DNA of 64,000 bases from Marinobacter sediminicola (GTDB lineage Bacteria; Pseudomonadota; Gammaproteobacteria; Pseudomonadales; Oleiphilaceae), in the NCBI RefSeq assembly GCF_031157525.1, contig NZ_JAVIXR010000004.1, positions 248,001-312,000 on the forward strand. Reading direction: 5' to 3'. Numbering within the stretch: the stretch's first letter is position 1; the number at the start of each line of letters is the position of its first letter. Under the pieces are notes generated by a model. The model was not told the origin of the DNA and ran no database searches. It worked only from the letters and a program-made list of their open reading frames with translations. This document shows positions 35,971-44,526 of this stretch, in pieces. The position numbers were made by a program, and so were the translations under genes.

Positions 35971-37242
35971 TTATAGGTAGAAAGGCAAGTAAAGCGCCAC
36001 GATAGGGAAGAAGTAAACAATCAGCAGGCAACCGAACATCATAATGATGAATGGCCACACGCCCCGTACCACGTCCATCACTTTGCCCCCGGCGACGGCC
36101 TGTATCACGAACAGGTTTAGCCCTACGGGTGGGGTTATCAAAGCGCATTCGATCATGATCACGAAAATGATGCCGAACCAGATGGGGTCTATGCCAAGTG
36201 GTGCCAATGAAGGGTAGAGCACCGGCATCATGATCAACAGCATAGAGATGGATTCCAGGAAGAATCCCATCACCAGTAATACCAGGCACACCGCCAGGAT
36301 GAACAGGCCAGCACTGCCAATGTGCATGGTGACGAACATCGAGATGTCTTGCGGGATCTGATACAGGGTGATGGCCTTACCGAACACTTTGGCGCCAGCC
36401 ATGATAATGAATATGGTTATCGTGGTTTTCATTGTGGCGATGCAGGCCAGCTTGAAACGCTCCCAGTTCATTGTTTTCAGTGCGAGAACAATAATCAGCG
36501 AAAGTGTTACACCGATGGCTGCGGATTCTGTTGGTGTGAAAACGCCAGCGTAAATGCCGCCAATGATAATGACCGCCAGGATGATGATGGGGAGTGCTCG
36601 CCAGGTGGCAGCGCGACGTTCGCTTTTCGTCGCCTTGGGTACCGGTGTGCAGGCTTTGCCAATTGTTGCGTACAGAAAGCTGAAGATGATAAAGCTGCCG
36701 GCCATAATCAGGCCCGGAATAATGCCCGCCAGGAACAGGTCGACAATGGATTCCTCAGTTATAACGCCGTATACGATCATTGGGATCGACGGTGGAATAA
36801 GAATGCCGAGCGTGCCGCCCGCGGCGATCAAGCCCAACACAAAGGGGCGATGATATCCGCGATCGGTCATCTCTTTGATGGCAACACTGCCAATGGTTGC
36901 AGCAGTGGCAACAGACGATCCGGAAATTGCCGAAAAGATGGTGCAAGAAGCGATGGTGGCGATGCCCAAGCCGCCGGGCCAATGCCCAACCCAGGTTTGA
37001 ACCGCGTTGAACAAGTCTTTACCTACACCGCCTTGCAGCAGAATGTTAGACATCAAGAGGAAGAGAGGAACAGACAGCAGAATAAAACTGTCGAACGAGG
37101 AGTACATGGCCATGGGCACCATCAAAGGTGACATATCGGCCAGCAACAGCATGCCAAGGCCAAGCCCACCCAGTACGAATCCAACCGGCACGCCAGACAG
37201 CAACAACATCAATAGGGCAAATATAATCAGAGCAACAGTCAT
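35971..37242 (-). CDS. dctM: TRAP transporter large permease (DctM family)
   Basis: 423 residues with about 12 membrane helices. Hallmarks: VPMAMYSSFDSFILLSVPLF, FSAISGSSVATAATIGSVAI and GTLGILIPPSIPMIVYGVIT. It is the conducting subunit of a sodium-driven carboxylate importer. Its start overlaps the dctQ stop. The position behind CoA-transferase and lyase genes suggests import of their substrate. Confidence 0.94.
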   Translation of the reverse strand: MTVALIIFALLMLLLSGVPVGFVLGGLGLGMLLLADMSPLMVPMAMYSSFDSFILLSVPLFLLMSNILLQGGVGKDLFNAVQTWVGHWPGGLGIATIASCTIFSAISGSSVATAATIGSVAIKEMTDRGYHRPFVLGLIAAGGTLGILIPPSIPMIVYGVITEESIVDLFLAGIIPGLIMAGSFIIFSFLYATIGKACTPVPKATKSERRAATWRALPIIILAVIIIGGIYAGVFTPTESAAIGVTLSLIIVLALKTMNWERFKLACIATMKTTITIFIIMAGAKVFGKAITLYQIPQDISMFVTMHIGSAGLFILAVCLVLLVMGFFLESISMLLIMMPVLYPSLAPLGIDPIWFGIIFVIMIECALITPPVGLNLFVIQAVAGGKVMDVVRGVWPFIIMMFGCLLIVYFFPIVALYLPFYL

Positions 37243-37805
37243 CAGACGTGAACCTCTTCAGAAGGCTGAATGTGCCCTGTTAGTACAAGCGCGGCCTCTG
37301 TGAGGCATTGAATAAACAGCAGACCAAAACCCACTGGGATAGCGCTTTTGGTGATCCACATAGGCATGCCGAGCATGGATGCGGATGCGGCATTTATTGC
37401 AACAGCGTCTTTGACGATATACACGCCGTACCAGGTGACCCAGCCTGAAAACAACGCAACGATAAGCAACGACCACAGTTCTGCGGCTGCTCGCATGCGA
37501 GGGCCAAAGCGGCTGATTAACATGTCGATACGGATCAACGCCTGGTGCTGGAGCAGCCAGCTTGCGCCGAGACAGGAAGCCCAGATTTGGCAAAGTAGCG
37601 AGAGATCTTCTACCCAGATAGTTGGGGACAAGAATACGTAACGGGCTATGACCTCATAGGTGATCATGGCCGCGATCACGGCAAATAAAGCGGCAGCGAG
37701 TCGTCCGCAAAGGGTAACCACTGCATGATTAATACGCACCCAGGCCGAGGGATGGCTTGCGCGCCAGGCCTGTGGGTCTTTTGATGTGGCGTTGTTAGTT
37801 GACAT
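37242..37805 (-). CDS. dctQ: TRAP transporter small permease (DctQ family)
   Basis: 187 residues from the ATG at 37803-37805; a TTG nine codons upstream is less likely. Four predicted membrane helices, with YEVIARYVFLSPTIWVEDLS and LCQIWASCLGASWLLQHQAL, the DctQ signature around EDLS. Lies between dctP and dctM. Confidence 0.9.
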   Translation of the reverse strand: MSTNNATSKDPQAWRASHPSAWVRINHAVVTLCGRLAAALFAVIAAMITYEVIARYVFLSPTIWVEDLSLLCQIWASCLGASWLLQHQALIRIDMLISRFGPRMRAAAELWSLLIVALFSGWVTWYGVYIVKDAVAINAASASMLGMPMWITKSAIPVGFGLLFIQCLTEAALVLTGHIQPSEEVHV

Positions 37806-37886
37806 GGATAATCCCGACAACAGAAAAAACAAACAATAACGGACGCCTGCACAGCAAGCGCCCGTATACGGGAGGTAGTGTTTAGA

Positions 37887-38876
37887 TCAGAGCGCGTTTG
37901 CGGCTTCGATCACTTGCTCACCCAATGGGCCTGCGTTTTCGATGAAGCTCTTCAGCACAGGGCGGGTTGCCTCCTGCCATTTGGCGATATCTTCCGGAGT
38001 GAGATCAATCACGTTCATTTCTTTGCGGGCATCTGCAATGGCATCGGCTTCAAGTGATTGAATCTTGTCGCGCAGTTGCTTCTCCACCTTTGTCGCCGCG
38101 TTTTGCAGAATGGTCTGTTCTTTCTCCGTCAAACCCTGCCAGGTTTCCTCGTTAATAAGCGTCATGAACTCAATGTTGGCGTGGTTGGTCAGGGTGAGGT
38201 GATCCATAACCTGATACAGCTTGCGAGGGCCAACCGCGGTAACGCCGGTCATGCCTGCATCAACGGTACCGCGCTGGTACGCCAGGAACTGCTCGGAGCC
38301 GGCCATTACGGTAGGTGCGGCACCAACAGATTTGGCGAATTCACCAAGAGTTTTACCGAATACGCGTACTTTCATGCCCTTCATGTCGTCTGGCTGCTGA
38401 ATCGGCTTTTTCTTGGACAGCAGTGCAACGCCACCATAAGCCTGCCACCACAGAGGGCGAGCGCCGGTTTTGATGATTTCGTCGTCTAGCAAGGTGCGCA
38501 CGGGGCTGCCGGGTTCCGTAGCTTTAACGACTTTCTCGTTTGTAGGGAACATGAAGGGTACGTAGAACACATCGACTGCAGGGATGGTGCCCGCCATCTG
38601 GGTAACGCTGATTACGCCCATTTCAATGGCGCCAGAACTCACGGCGTTGTGAACTTCTTTGTCTTTATAGAGCTGTGCGGCCGGGAAAATCTGAATCTTG
38701 ATATCGCCATTACTGGTGCTTTCAACTTCGTTTTTGAAGTCGACCAGGTTTTGACCCAGGTGGTGCTTGAGGGGCAGTTGCAGCGTTACTTTCAGGGTGG
38801 TTGCTGCAAGTGCAGGCATGGCTGCGCCGAGGGTGCAGGCCAATACGCCTGAGTAGAGGAGGTGCTTTAGTTTCAT
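37887..38876 (-). CDS. dctP: TRAP transporter substrate-binding protein (DctP family)
   Basis: 329 residues with a signal peptide (MKLKHLLYSGVLACTLGAAM) and the DctP fold: DIKIQIFPAAQLYKDKEV, GVISVTQMAG, and the ligand-carboxylate Arg region MKGMKVRVFGKTLGEFAKSV. It binds an organic acid in the periplasm. Downstream of the HMG-CoA-lyase-like gene by 53 nt, so probably in the same operon. Confidence 0.92.
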   Translation of the reverse strand: MKLKHLLYSGVLACTLGAAMPALAATTLKVTLQLPLKHHLGQNLVDFKNEVESTSNGDIKIQIFPAAQLYKDKEVHNAVSSGAIEMGVISVTQMAGTIPAVDVFYVPFMFPTNEKVVKATEPGSPVRTLLDDEIIKTGARPLWWQAYGGVALLSKKKPIQQPDDMKGMKVRVFGKTLGEFAKSVGAAPTVMAGSEQFLAYQRGTVDAGMTGVTAVGPRKLYQVMDHLTLTNHANIEFMTLINEETWQGLTEKEQTILQNAATKVEKQLRDKIQSLEADAIADARKEMNVIDLTPEDIAKWQEATRPVLKSFIENAGPLGEQVIEAANAL

Positions 38877-38929
38877 GTTGGTTAGATCCTTATTGTTGGC
38901 TGTTTTTTGGTTTTTTTAGGGTGGCCTGA

Positions 38930-39889
38930 TCAGCTGCGGCCGTTTTGCATCAATTCTTTTACGGACTGTGGGAGCGGTCGAGTGTCGCTACGCTTTCCGG
39001 CTTTGCGAACCTGACCGGGAAGATCATGGTTAACGATTTCTTCCAGGCGTTGCGATTGTAGCAACAAACCATCGAGATCTACGCCGGTATCCAGCCCCAT
39101 TTCACTGAGCATGTGTACCAGATCTTCGGTGCAAATGTTGCCAGTCGCTCCAGGGGCGAACGGGCAGCCGCCGAGCCCGCCGAGCGACGCATCGAACTGG
39201 TCAACCCCGGCAGCCAGAGCTGCATACACGTTCGCAAGCCCAAGGCCGCGGGTGTTATGAAAGTGCAGTGTAAGCTCCAGTTCTGGCCAGCGCTTGCGAA
39301 CCTCCTCGCACAATGATTGCACCTGATTGGGTACCGCCATGCCAGTGGTGTCGGCGAGGGTCAGGCTATGGAGGCCGCGCTCCAGATAGGCATCAACAAA
39401 ACGCAGTATGCGTTCCTGTGACTGCTGGCCTTCAAACGGGCAACCGAAGGTAGTTGCCAAAGAGCCGTTCAGCCGCATGGGGGTGCCCGATGCCATCTCC
39501 GCAATGTCTTTGAACTGTTGCAACGACTGGTCACAGGTCATGCGCATATTTGCCAGGTTATGGCTTTCGCTGACCGACATGACCAGGTTGATTTCGTCCA
39601 CGCCAAGCTCCAGTGCTCGGGCGCAGCCTTTTTGATTGGGTACCAGGGCGACGTAGCGGGTTGGAGTATCCTTCCGGATGCCCTGAAAAACCTCCGCGGC
39701 ATCGCTGAGATTGGGCACCGCGCGGGGCGATACAAACGAGCTGACTTCAATCTTGTTCAGCCCCAGATTGGCCAGGGCGTTGATGAGTTCAATTTTTGTG
39801 TCTGTTGGTACGAACGCCGGTTCGCTCTGGAATCCGTCCCGAGTGACCACTTCGTTAACGAATATTCGTTTGGGCAGGTCCGCAGACAT
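38930..39889 (-). CDS. Hydroxymethylglutaryl-CoA lyase-like enzyme
   Basis: 319 residues, TIM-barrel HMGL family. The N-terminal VNEVVTRDGFQSEP contains the catalytic Arg and Asp, a metal-binding HFHNTRGLGLANVYA follows, and GGLGGCPFAPGATGN carries the active-site Cys. It cleaves 3-hydroxy-3-methylglutaryl-CoA, or a similar branched acyl-CoA, to acetyl-CoA and a keto acid. Its ATG overlaps the stop of the CoA-transferase gene (TGATG), with a ribosome site inside that gene. There are no leucine-degradation genes around it, so an imported diacid is a better guess for the substrate. Confidence 0.87.
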   Translation of the reverse strand: MSADLPKRIFVNEVVTRDGFQSEPAFVPTDTKIELINALANLGLNKIEVSSFVSPRAVPNLSDAAEVFQGIRKDTPTRYVALVPNQKGCARALELGVDEINLVMSVSESHNLANMRMTCDQSLQQFKDIAEMASGTPMRLNGSLATTFGCPFEGQQSQERILRFVDAYLERGLHSLTLADTTGMAVPNQVQSLCEEVRKRWPELELTLHFHNTRGLGLANVYAALAAGVDQFDASLGGLGGCPFAPGATGNICTEDLVHMLSEMGLDTGVDLDGLLLQSQRLEEIVNHDLPGQVRKAGKRSDTRPLPQSVKELMQNGRS

Positions 39890-41124
39890 CAGATCACCTC
39901 CTTGTTTTTGAGGGCCTGAATATCGTCATCGGAATAGCCCAGGCTGGCCAGTATTTCGCTGTTATGTTCGCCAAGGCTTGGGCCCACCCAGCGGGTTGCT
40001 CCGGGTGTGCCGCTCAGTTTTGGCACTATGCCCGGCAACGAAATCTCGCCGCCACCGGGTAGGGGGCGCTCGATAATCATTTCTCTGGCGCGGAAATGAG
40101 GGTCTTCAAAAATCTCGGCGGCGGTGTTGATTCCGCTGGAGGGAACAGCCGCGCCTTCCAGTACGGCCAGGGCGTCTGCAAGGTTATGCTGGGAGGTCCA
40201 GGCTTCTATGGCTTCGTCCAGCTCATCACTGCGCTTCGCTCGGCCATCGTTATGGGTCAGCTCGGGATCATCCGCCAGGTCCGGCCGATCAATAGCGTTC
40301 ATCAGTCGTTTGAAAATGCTGTCGCTGTTGGCGGCAATGACGATGTATCGGTTGTCCCGGCTGCGATACGTGCTGGAGGGTGCAATACCGGGCATGCTGG
40401 CACCGGTGCGCTCCCGAACAAACCCAAACATGCCGTATTCCGGGATCAGGCTTTCCATAACGCCGAAAACCGCCTCATACAGAGCCACGTCAACGAACTG
40501 CCCCTTACCACCGTTAACCTTCAGGTGATGCATTGCCATCATTGCGCCGATCACGCCATACAGGGAGGCCAGAGTGTCGCCAATGCTGATGCCGGCACGA
40601 ACCGGTGGGCGGTCCGGATAGCCCGCAAGATGACGCATACCACCAATTGATTCGGCGATCGCTGCAAAGCCGGGGCGTGCTGCATAGGGGCCGTCCTGGC
40701 CATAGCCAGATACGCGAATCATGATCAGTGCAGGATTAATAGCCGACAACTGCTCCCATCCGAGATTCCACTTTTCCAGTGTGCCGGGGCGAAAGTTTTC
40801 GATAACGATATCGCACTCTTCGACCAGCTTGTGAATCACGGCCTGAGCTTCGGGATCCTTGAGGTTGAGCGTAAGAGATTTTTTGTTTCGGCTCTGGGAG
40901 TACCACCAAAGCGAGGTGTCGTTGTGCATTTTGCGCCAACGCCGCAGAGGGTCGCCGGTACCCGGTGGCTCTACCTTTATAACATCTGCACCGAACTGGG
41001 CAAGGATGCTGGCGGCATAGGGGCCGGCAATCAGTGACCCCAGTTCAAGCACGCGAACGCCTTCCAGGGGCTGTGGTGTTTTCTCCTGATCCCCTGGGCA
41101 GGAAGATTCCTTGGTCATGTTCAT
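39889..41124 (-). CDS. CaiB/BaiF family CoA-transferase
   Basis: 411 residues, family III CoA-transferase. It shows LEGVRVLELGSLIAGPYAAS, DVIKVEPPGTGDPLRRWR, KSLTLNLKDPEAQAVIHKLV, FRPGTLEKWNLGWEQL and the catalytic Asp in GKGQFVDVALYEAVFGV. It moves CoA to a carboxylic acid. An in-frame ATG two codons in (41118) has better ribosome spacing. Coupled translation with the lyase and linkage to a TRAP importer suggest activation of an imported acid for cleavage; the acid is not known. Confidence 0.9.
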   Translation of the reverse strand: MNMTKESSCPGDQEKTPQPLEGVRVLELGSLIAGPYAASILAQFGADVIKVEPPGTGDPLRRWRKMHNDTSLWWYSQSRNKKSLTLNLKDPEAQAVIHKLVEECDIVIENFRPGTLEKWNLGWEQLSAINPALIMIRVSGYGQDGPYAARPGFAAIAESIGGMRHLAGYPDRPPVRAGISIGDTLASLYGVIGAMMAMHHLKVNGGKGQFVDVALYEAVFGVMESLIPEYGMFGFVRERTGASMPGIAPSSTYRSRDNRYIVIAANSDSIFKRLMNAIDRPDLADDPELTHNDGRAKRSDELDEAIEAWTSQHNLADALAVLEGAAVPSSGINTAAEIFEDPHFRAREMIIERPLPGGGEISLPGIVPKLSGTPGATRWVGPSLGEHNSEILASLGYSDDDIQALKNKEVI

Positions 41125-41238
41125 CTCACCTTGAATGGCATTGTTATCGTGTTGTTTTACAAAATAATGAGCCGGGAGGGAGAAATAACAAAATGGTTAA
41201 ATGTGAGCCTGCCATCTCGAAATACGATGGCGAGAGTA

Positions 41239-42126
41239 TTAGCTGGGCGTCAGGTGTTCCAGCAAACGCAATGTTGCATGGGATAAGGGGTGTTGGTTGC
41301 TGGTGCATAGTTTAAGTTTTCGGCTTGCCCAGCTGTCATTCAGTGGGATGACCTTAACACGGTGGGTGGTCGCATAAGGTTGCGCGATGTCCTGAGGCAT
41401 GATGCCAATCCCGAGATCCTGTTCAACCATGCGCAGCAACGCTTCGTAACTTGTGACCTGAATGCGCATGCGGAAGGCCTTCTCAGCGGCAGCTGCGGCT
41501 TGCAACAACTTATTGTTGATGGCGCTGCCAGTGTGCAAGCCTACATAATCATATTGCAGGGTTTCGATGAAGCTCAGGCTCTCGGCGTGGCTGAGGGGGT
41601 GCTGGTTGGCGGTAATCAAGGCTAACCGGTCGGACTGGTAAGGGTAAATGTTCAGGTTTTCCGTGTTGCCAAATACCTCGGTAAAAATGCCAATGTCTGC
41701 CTGGTTTTGCGCTACCGTTTCAATGATTTCAGAACTGATGCGTTCTTCCAATTGAATCTGGATAAAAGGATGCTGGTCCAGAAACGCCTTTAACTGGCCG
41801 GGTAAGAATTGCGTGATCGCTGAAATATTAGCGACGATTCGAACTTCTCCCCGAATACCTTGGGAGTATTCATGCATACGTGCATGAACCTCTTCTAGCT
41901 GATGCAGCACTCCTCTTGATAGCTGTGCGAGAGCCTTTCCCGCCTGAGTGCCCCCAACGCCTCTGTTGGTGCGAACCAGCAACTGAGTGTTGAGGCTGGT
42001 TTCGAGCTCACTGATGCGCTTACTGATGGCTGAGGCAGCAATGAATTCTTGCTCGGCCACCGCAGCAATTGTGCCGGTTTCCAAAACGCGCACAAACAGC
42101 CGCAATGAGGTGGGGTCCAAATGCAT
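41239..42126 (-). CDS. LysR family transcriptional regulator
   Basis: 295 residues. The N-terminal winged HTH includes LRLFVRVLETGTIAAVAEQE and AISKRISELETSLNTQLLVR, and the effector domain starts near GEVRIVANISAITQFLP. It lies just upstream of the CoA-transferase operon on the same strand and is divergent from sstT. Control of the CoA-transferase-lyase-TRAP genes is the simplest reading. Confidence 0.9.
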   Translation of the reverse strand: MHLDPTSLRLFVRVLETGTIAAVAEQEFIAASAISKRISELETSLNTQLLVRTNRGVGGTQAGKALAQLSRGVLHQLEEVHARMHEYSQGIRGEVRIVANISAITQFLPGQLKAFLDQHPFIQIQLEERISSEIIETVAQNQADIGIFTEVFGNTENLNIYPYQSDRLALITANQHPLSHAESLSFIETLQYDYVGLHTGSAINNKLLQAAAAAEKAFRMRIQVTSYEALLRMVEQDLGIGIMPQDIAQPYATTHRVKVIPLNDSWASRKLKLCTSNQHPLSHATLRLLEHLTPS

Positions 42127-42290
42127 ACACAGGCTCCGGGAGGGTTCGCCGTTGATTCTATGGGTTTGGGCTGAAAAAGAAAGTGCGGGGCGGATCTAAC
42201 GCCTCCCCGCATTAACGAGCGGGCTCTCTATGCGGTACTATGTGCACCCACCAAGCATCCATTCCTTTGAAAGAGCAGCGTGAGGTTTAC

Positions 42291-43514
42291 ATGTTTTCTG
42301 CACTGAGCAACTTATTTCGACCTTTAATGCGTTTGGGGCTGGTTGCTCAAATTGCGCTTGGTATTGTCGCAGGCGTGTTACTGGTGATCATATCGCCTGA
42401 CGCTGCCAGTTCAGTGGCTATACTTGGCCAACTGTTCGTGAAGGCCTTGAAAGCCGTAGCTCCGGTGTTGGTGTTTGTTTTGGTGGCTGCGGCCATTGCC
42501 GGCCACACGCAGGGGCAACCGACCCACATACGTGGTGTGTTGTTGCTTTATATAATAGGGACGCTTGTTGCAGCAGTGGTTGCTGTGGTCGCCAGCTTTT
42601 TGATTCCAACTCAGCTGTCGCTGGACTTGAGTGGGGTCAGCGGTAACCCGCCTTCAAACATCGGCCAAATTCTGAAGAACCTTGTGCTAAGCGCAGTCAA
42701 CAACCCTGTCAGAGCGCTGATGGAATCCAATTTCATTGCCATACTTGTTTGGGCGGTTGGACTAGGCTTTATGCTGCGCACTGCGAGCGATACCACTCGC
42801 CGGGGGCTCGAGGACTTGTCTGAGGCAATCTCGGGGATTGTGCGTGGCGTGATCCGCCTTGCGCCTTTGGGTATTTTCGGGTTGGTTGCCAACACACTTG
42901 CAGAGTCTGGCATCAGTGCTTTGCTGGGTTACGGTCAACTATTGGCTGTTATTGTTGGCTGTATGTTGTTTGTGGCACTGGTTACGAATCCACTTATCGT
43001 GTTCTGGCAGATTCGAAGCAACCCCTATCCTTTGGTGTTTGAGTGCTTGCGTGGTAGTGCGATTACTGCATTTTTTACGCGCAGTTCCGCCGCTAATATT
43101 CCTGTTAACCTTGAGCTGTCTGAGCGCCTGAAGCTCGACCCCGACACCTATACAATTTCTATCCCTCTTGGCGCTACGGTAAACATGGCGGGCGCTGCTA
43201 TTACTATTTCTGTGATTACCCTCGCTACTGCCCACACGCTGGGAATCCCGGTTGATTTTGGAACGGCGCTCTTGCTCTGCGTGGTGTCGGCCTTGGCAGC
43301 TTGTGGTGTGTCTGGCGTAGCTGGCGGATCGCTTCTGTTGATTCCCTTGGCAACCAGCCTGTTTGGAATTCCAGCGGAAGTGGCCATGCAGGCAGTTGCG
43401 ATTGGCTTTGTTATCAGCGTGGTTCAGGATTCAGCCGAGACAGCGCTGAATTCCTCTACCGACGTATTGTTCACGGCTGCGGCTTGTCGTCGCGCGGAAG
43501 CAAAGCGGGGTTAA
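42291..43514 (+). CDS. sstT: Serine/threonine:Na+ symporter SstT
   Basis: 407 residues from the ATG with GAGGT upstream. DAACS-family layout of about eight helices and two hairpins: [40 protein letters not shown] (hairpin serine motif), [15 protein letters not shown] (sodium/substrate motif) and [15 protein letters not shown]. These match SstT rather than the dicarboxylate DctA or GltP branches. A ROK kinase follows 33 nt downstream. Confidence 0.92.
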   Translation: MFSALSNLFRPLMRLGLVAQIALGIVAGVLLVIISPDAASSVAILGQLFVKALKAVAPVLVFVLVAAAIAGHTQGQPTHIRGVLLLYIIGTLVAAVVAVVASFLIPTQLSLDLSGVSGNPPSNIGQILKNLVLSAVNNPVRALMESNFIAILVWAVGLGFMLRTASDTTRRGLEDLSEAISGIVRGVIRLAPLGIFGLVANTLAESGISALLGYGQLLAVIVGCMLFVALVTNPLIVFWQIRSNPYPLVFECLRGSAITAFFTRSSAANIPVNLELSERLKLDPDTYTISIPLGATVNMAGAAITISVITLATAHTLGIPVDFGTALLLCVVSALAACGVSGVAGGSLLLIPLATSLFGIPAEVAMQAVAIGFVISVVQDSAETALNSSTDVLFTAAACRRAEAKRG

Positions 43515-43547
43515 TCTCCCAGTGGAAAATGTTGAAAGTGATGTCCA

Positions 43548-44498
43548 ATGGAAATCGGGCGGACGATTGTGAACAGCGGTTGGCTGGTTGGTATCGATCT
43601 GGGCGGCACCAAAACGGAAGTTATCCTGATAGACCAACAGGGTGGCGGCCGGTTTGATAATCGCGAGCATTTCAGAAAGCGTGTGCCCACTCCCCAGGGG
43701 GATTATCACGCTACGCTTCAGACCATACATTCATTGATACTGGAGGCTGAATCGCAGGCAGGGGCCAGCGGTTTGTCTGTGGGCATTGGTATTCCCGGCA
43801 GTGTTTCTGGCATCACCGGTAGAATCAAGAACGGTAACTCCACCTGGCTTAACGGGCAGCCTATGCAGGATGACTTGCGGACACTGTTGCAAAGGCCTGT
43901 AACTCTCTCCAACGATGCCAACTGTCTGGCGTTGTCTGAGGCAACAGATGGTGCGGGTAAAGACTATGACGTAGTGTTTGCCGCCATACTCGGCACAGGC
44001 TGCGGTTCAGGCATAAGTGTAAATGGTCGGGTTCTTAGCGGTCCAAACGGTGTTGCAGGTGAATGGGGCCATAACCCACTAGCCTGGACTGCTCAGGAAG
44101 AGCTTGAAGAGCGCCCTTGTTTCTGCGGTCGCAATGGATGCAATGAAACATTCCTCTCTGGTACCGGATTGTCTTTAACCCACAAGCTACTGACCAGCAA
44201 AGCCCTGCCTGCAAAGGATATTGTGGGAAATGCCAACCAAGGGGATAGGGCGGCAGCCGATTCCCTCAACCACTATCTGGAGCACCTGGCTCGTGGTTTT
44301 GGAGCAGTTATTAACCTGCTGGACCCAGACATTATCGTACTGGGTGGTGGCATGAGTAACGTCGAACAGATCTACCAGGAACTGCCCTGGCGATTGCCAG
44401 AGCACGTATTTGGTGGGGAGTGCGGAACACCGATAGTTCGAGCTGCCCATGGAGATTCCAGTGGGGTTAGGGGGGCAGCTTGGTTGTCAAAGGCCTGA
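43548..44498 (+). CDS. ROK family sugar kinase
   Basis: 316 residues. ATP-binding phosphate-1 loop is GIDLGGTKTEVILI, the sugar-binding signature is NDANCLALSE with catalytic Asp, GTGCGSGISVNGRVLSGPNG follows, and the zinc-binding CFCGRNGCNETFLSG is present. These features match fructokinase/N-acetylhexosamine-kinase type ROK proteins (Mak-like). Start uncertain: ATG at 43548 or GTG at 43569. Converges with the TonB receptor gene with a 28-bp gap. Its link to sstT is unclear. Confidence 0.88.
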   Translation: MEIGRTIVNSGWLVGIDLGGTKTEVILIDQQGGGRFDNREHFRKRVPTPQGDYHATLQTIHSLILEAESQAGASGLSVGIGIPGSVSGITGRIKNGNSTWLNGQPMQDDLRTLLQRPVTLSNDANCLALSEATDGAGKDYDVVFAAILGTGCGSGISVNGRVLSGPNGVAGEWGHNPLAWTAQEELEERPCFCGRNGCNETFLSGTGLSLTHKLLTSKALPAKDIVGNANQGDRAAADSLNHYLEHLARGFGAVINLLDPDIIVLGGGMSNVEQIYQELPWRLPEHVFGGECGTPIVRAAHGDSSGVRGAAWLSKA

Positions 44499-44526
44499 AG
44501 TATCGCCGCCCCGAGATGATTCCATC

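Noticed and set aside
36322..37131. 269-codon plus-strand ORF
   Set aside because: It is antisense to the TRAP large permease; its composition (H, N, D, G rich) is what reversed membrane-helix codons give.
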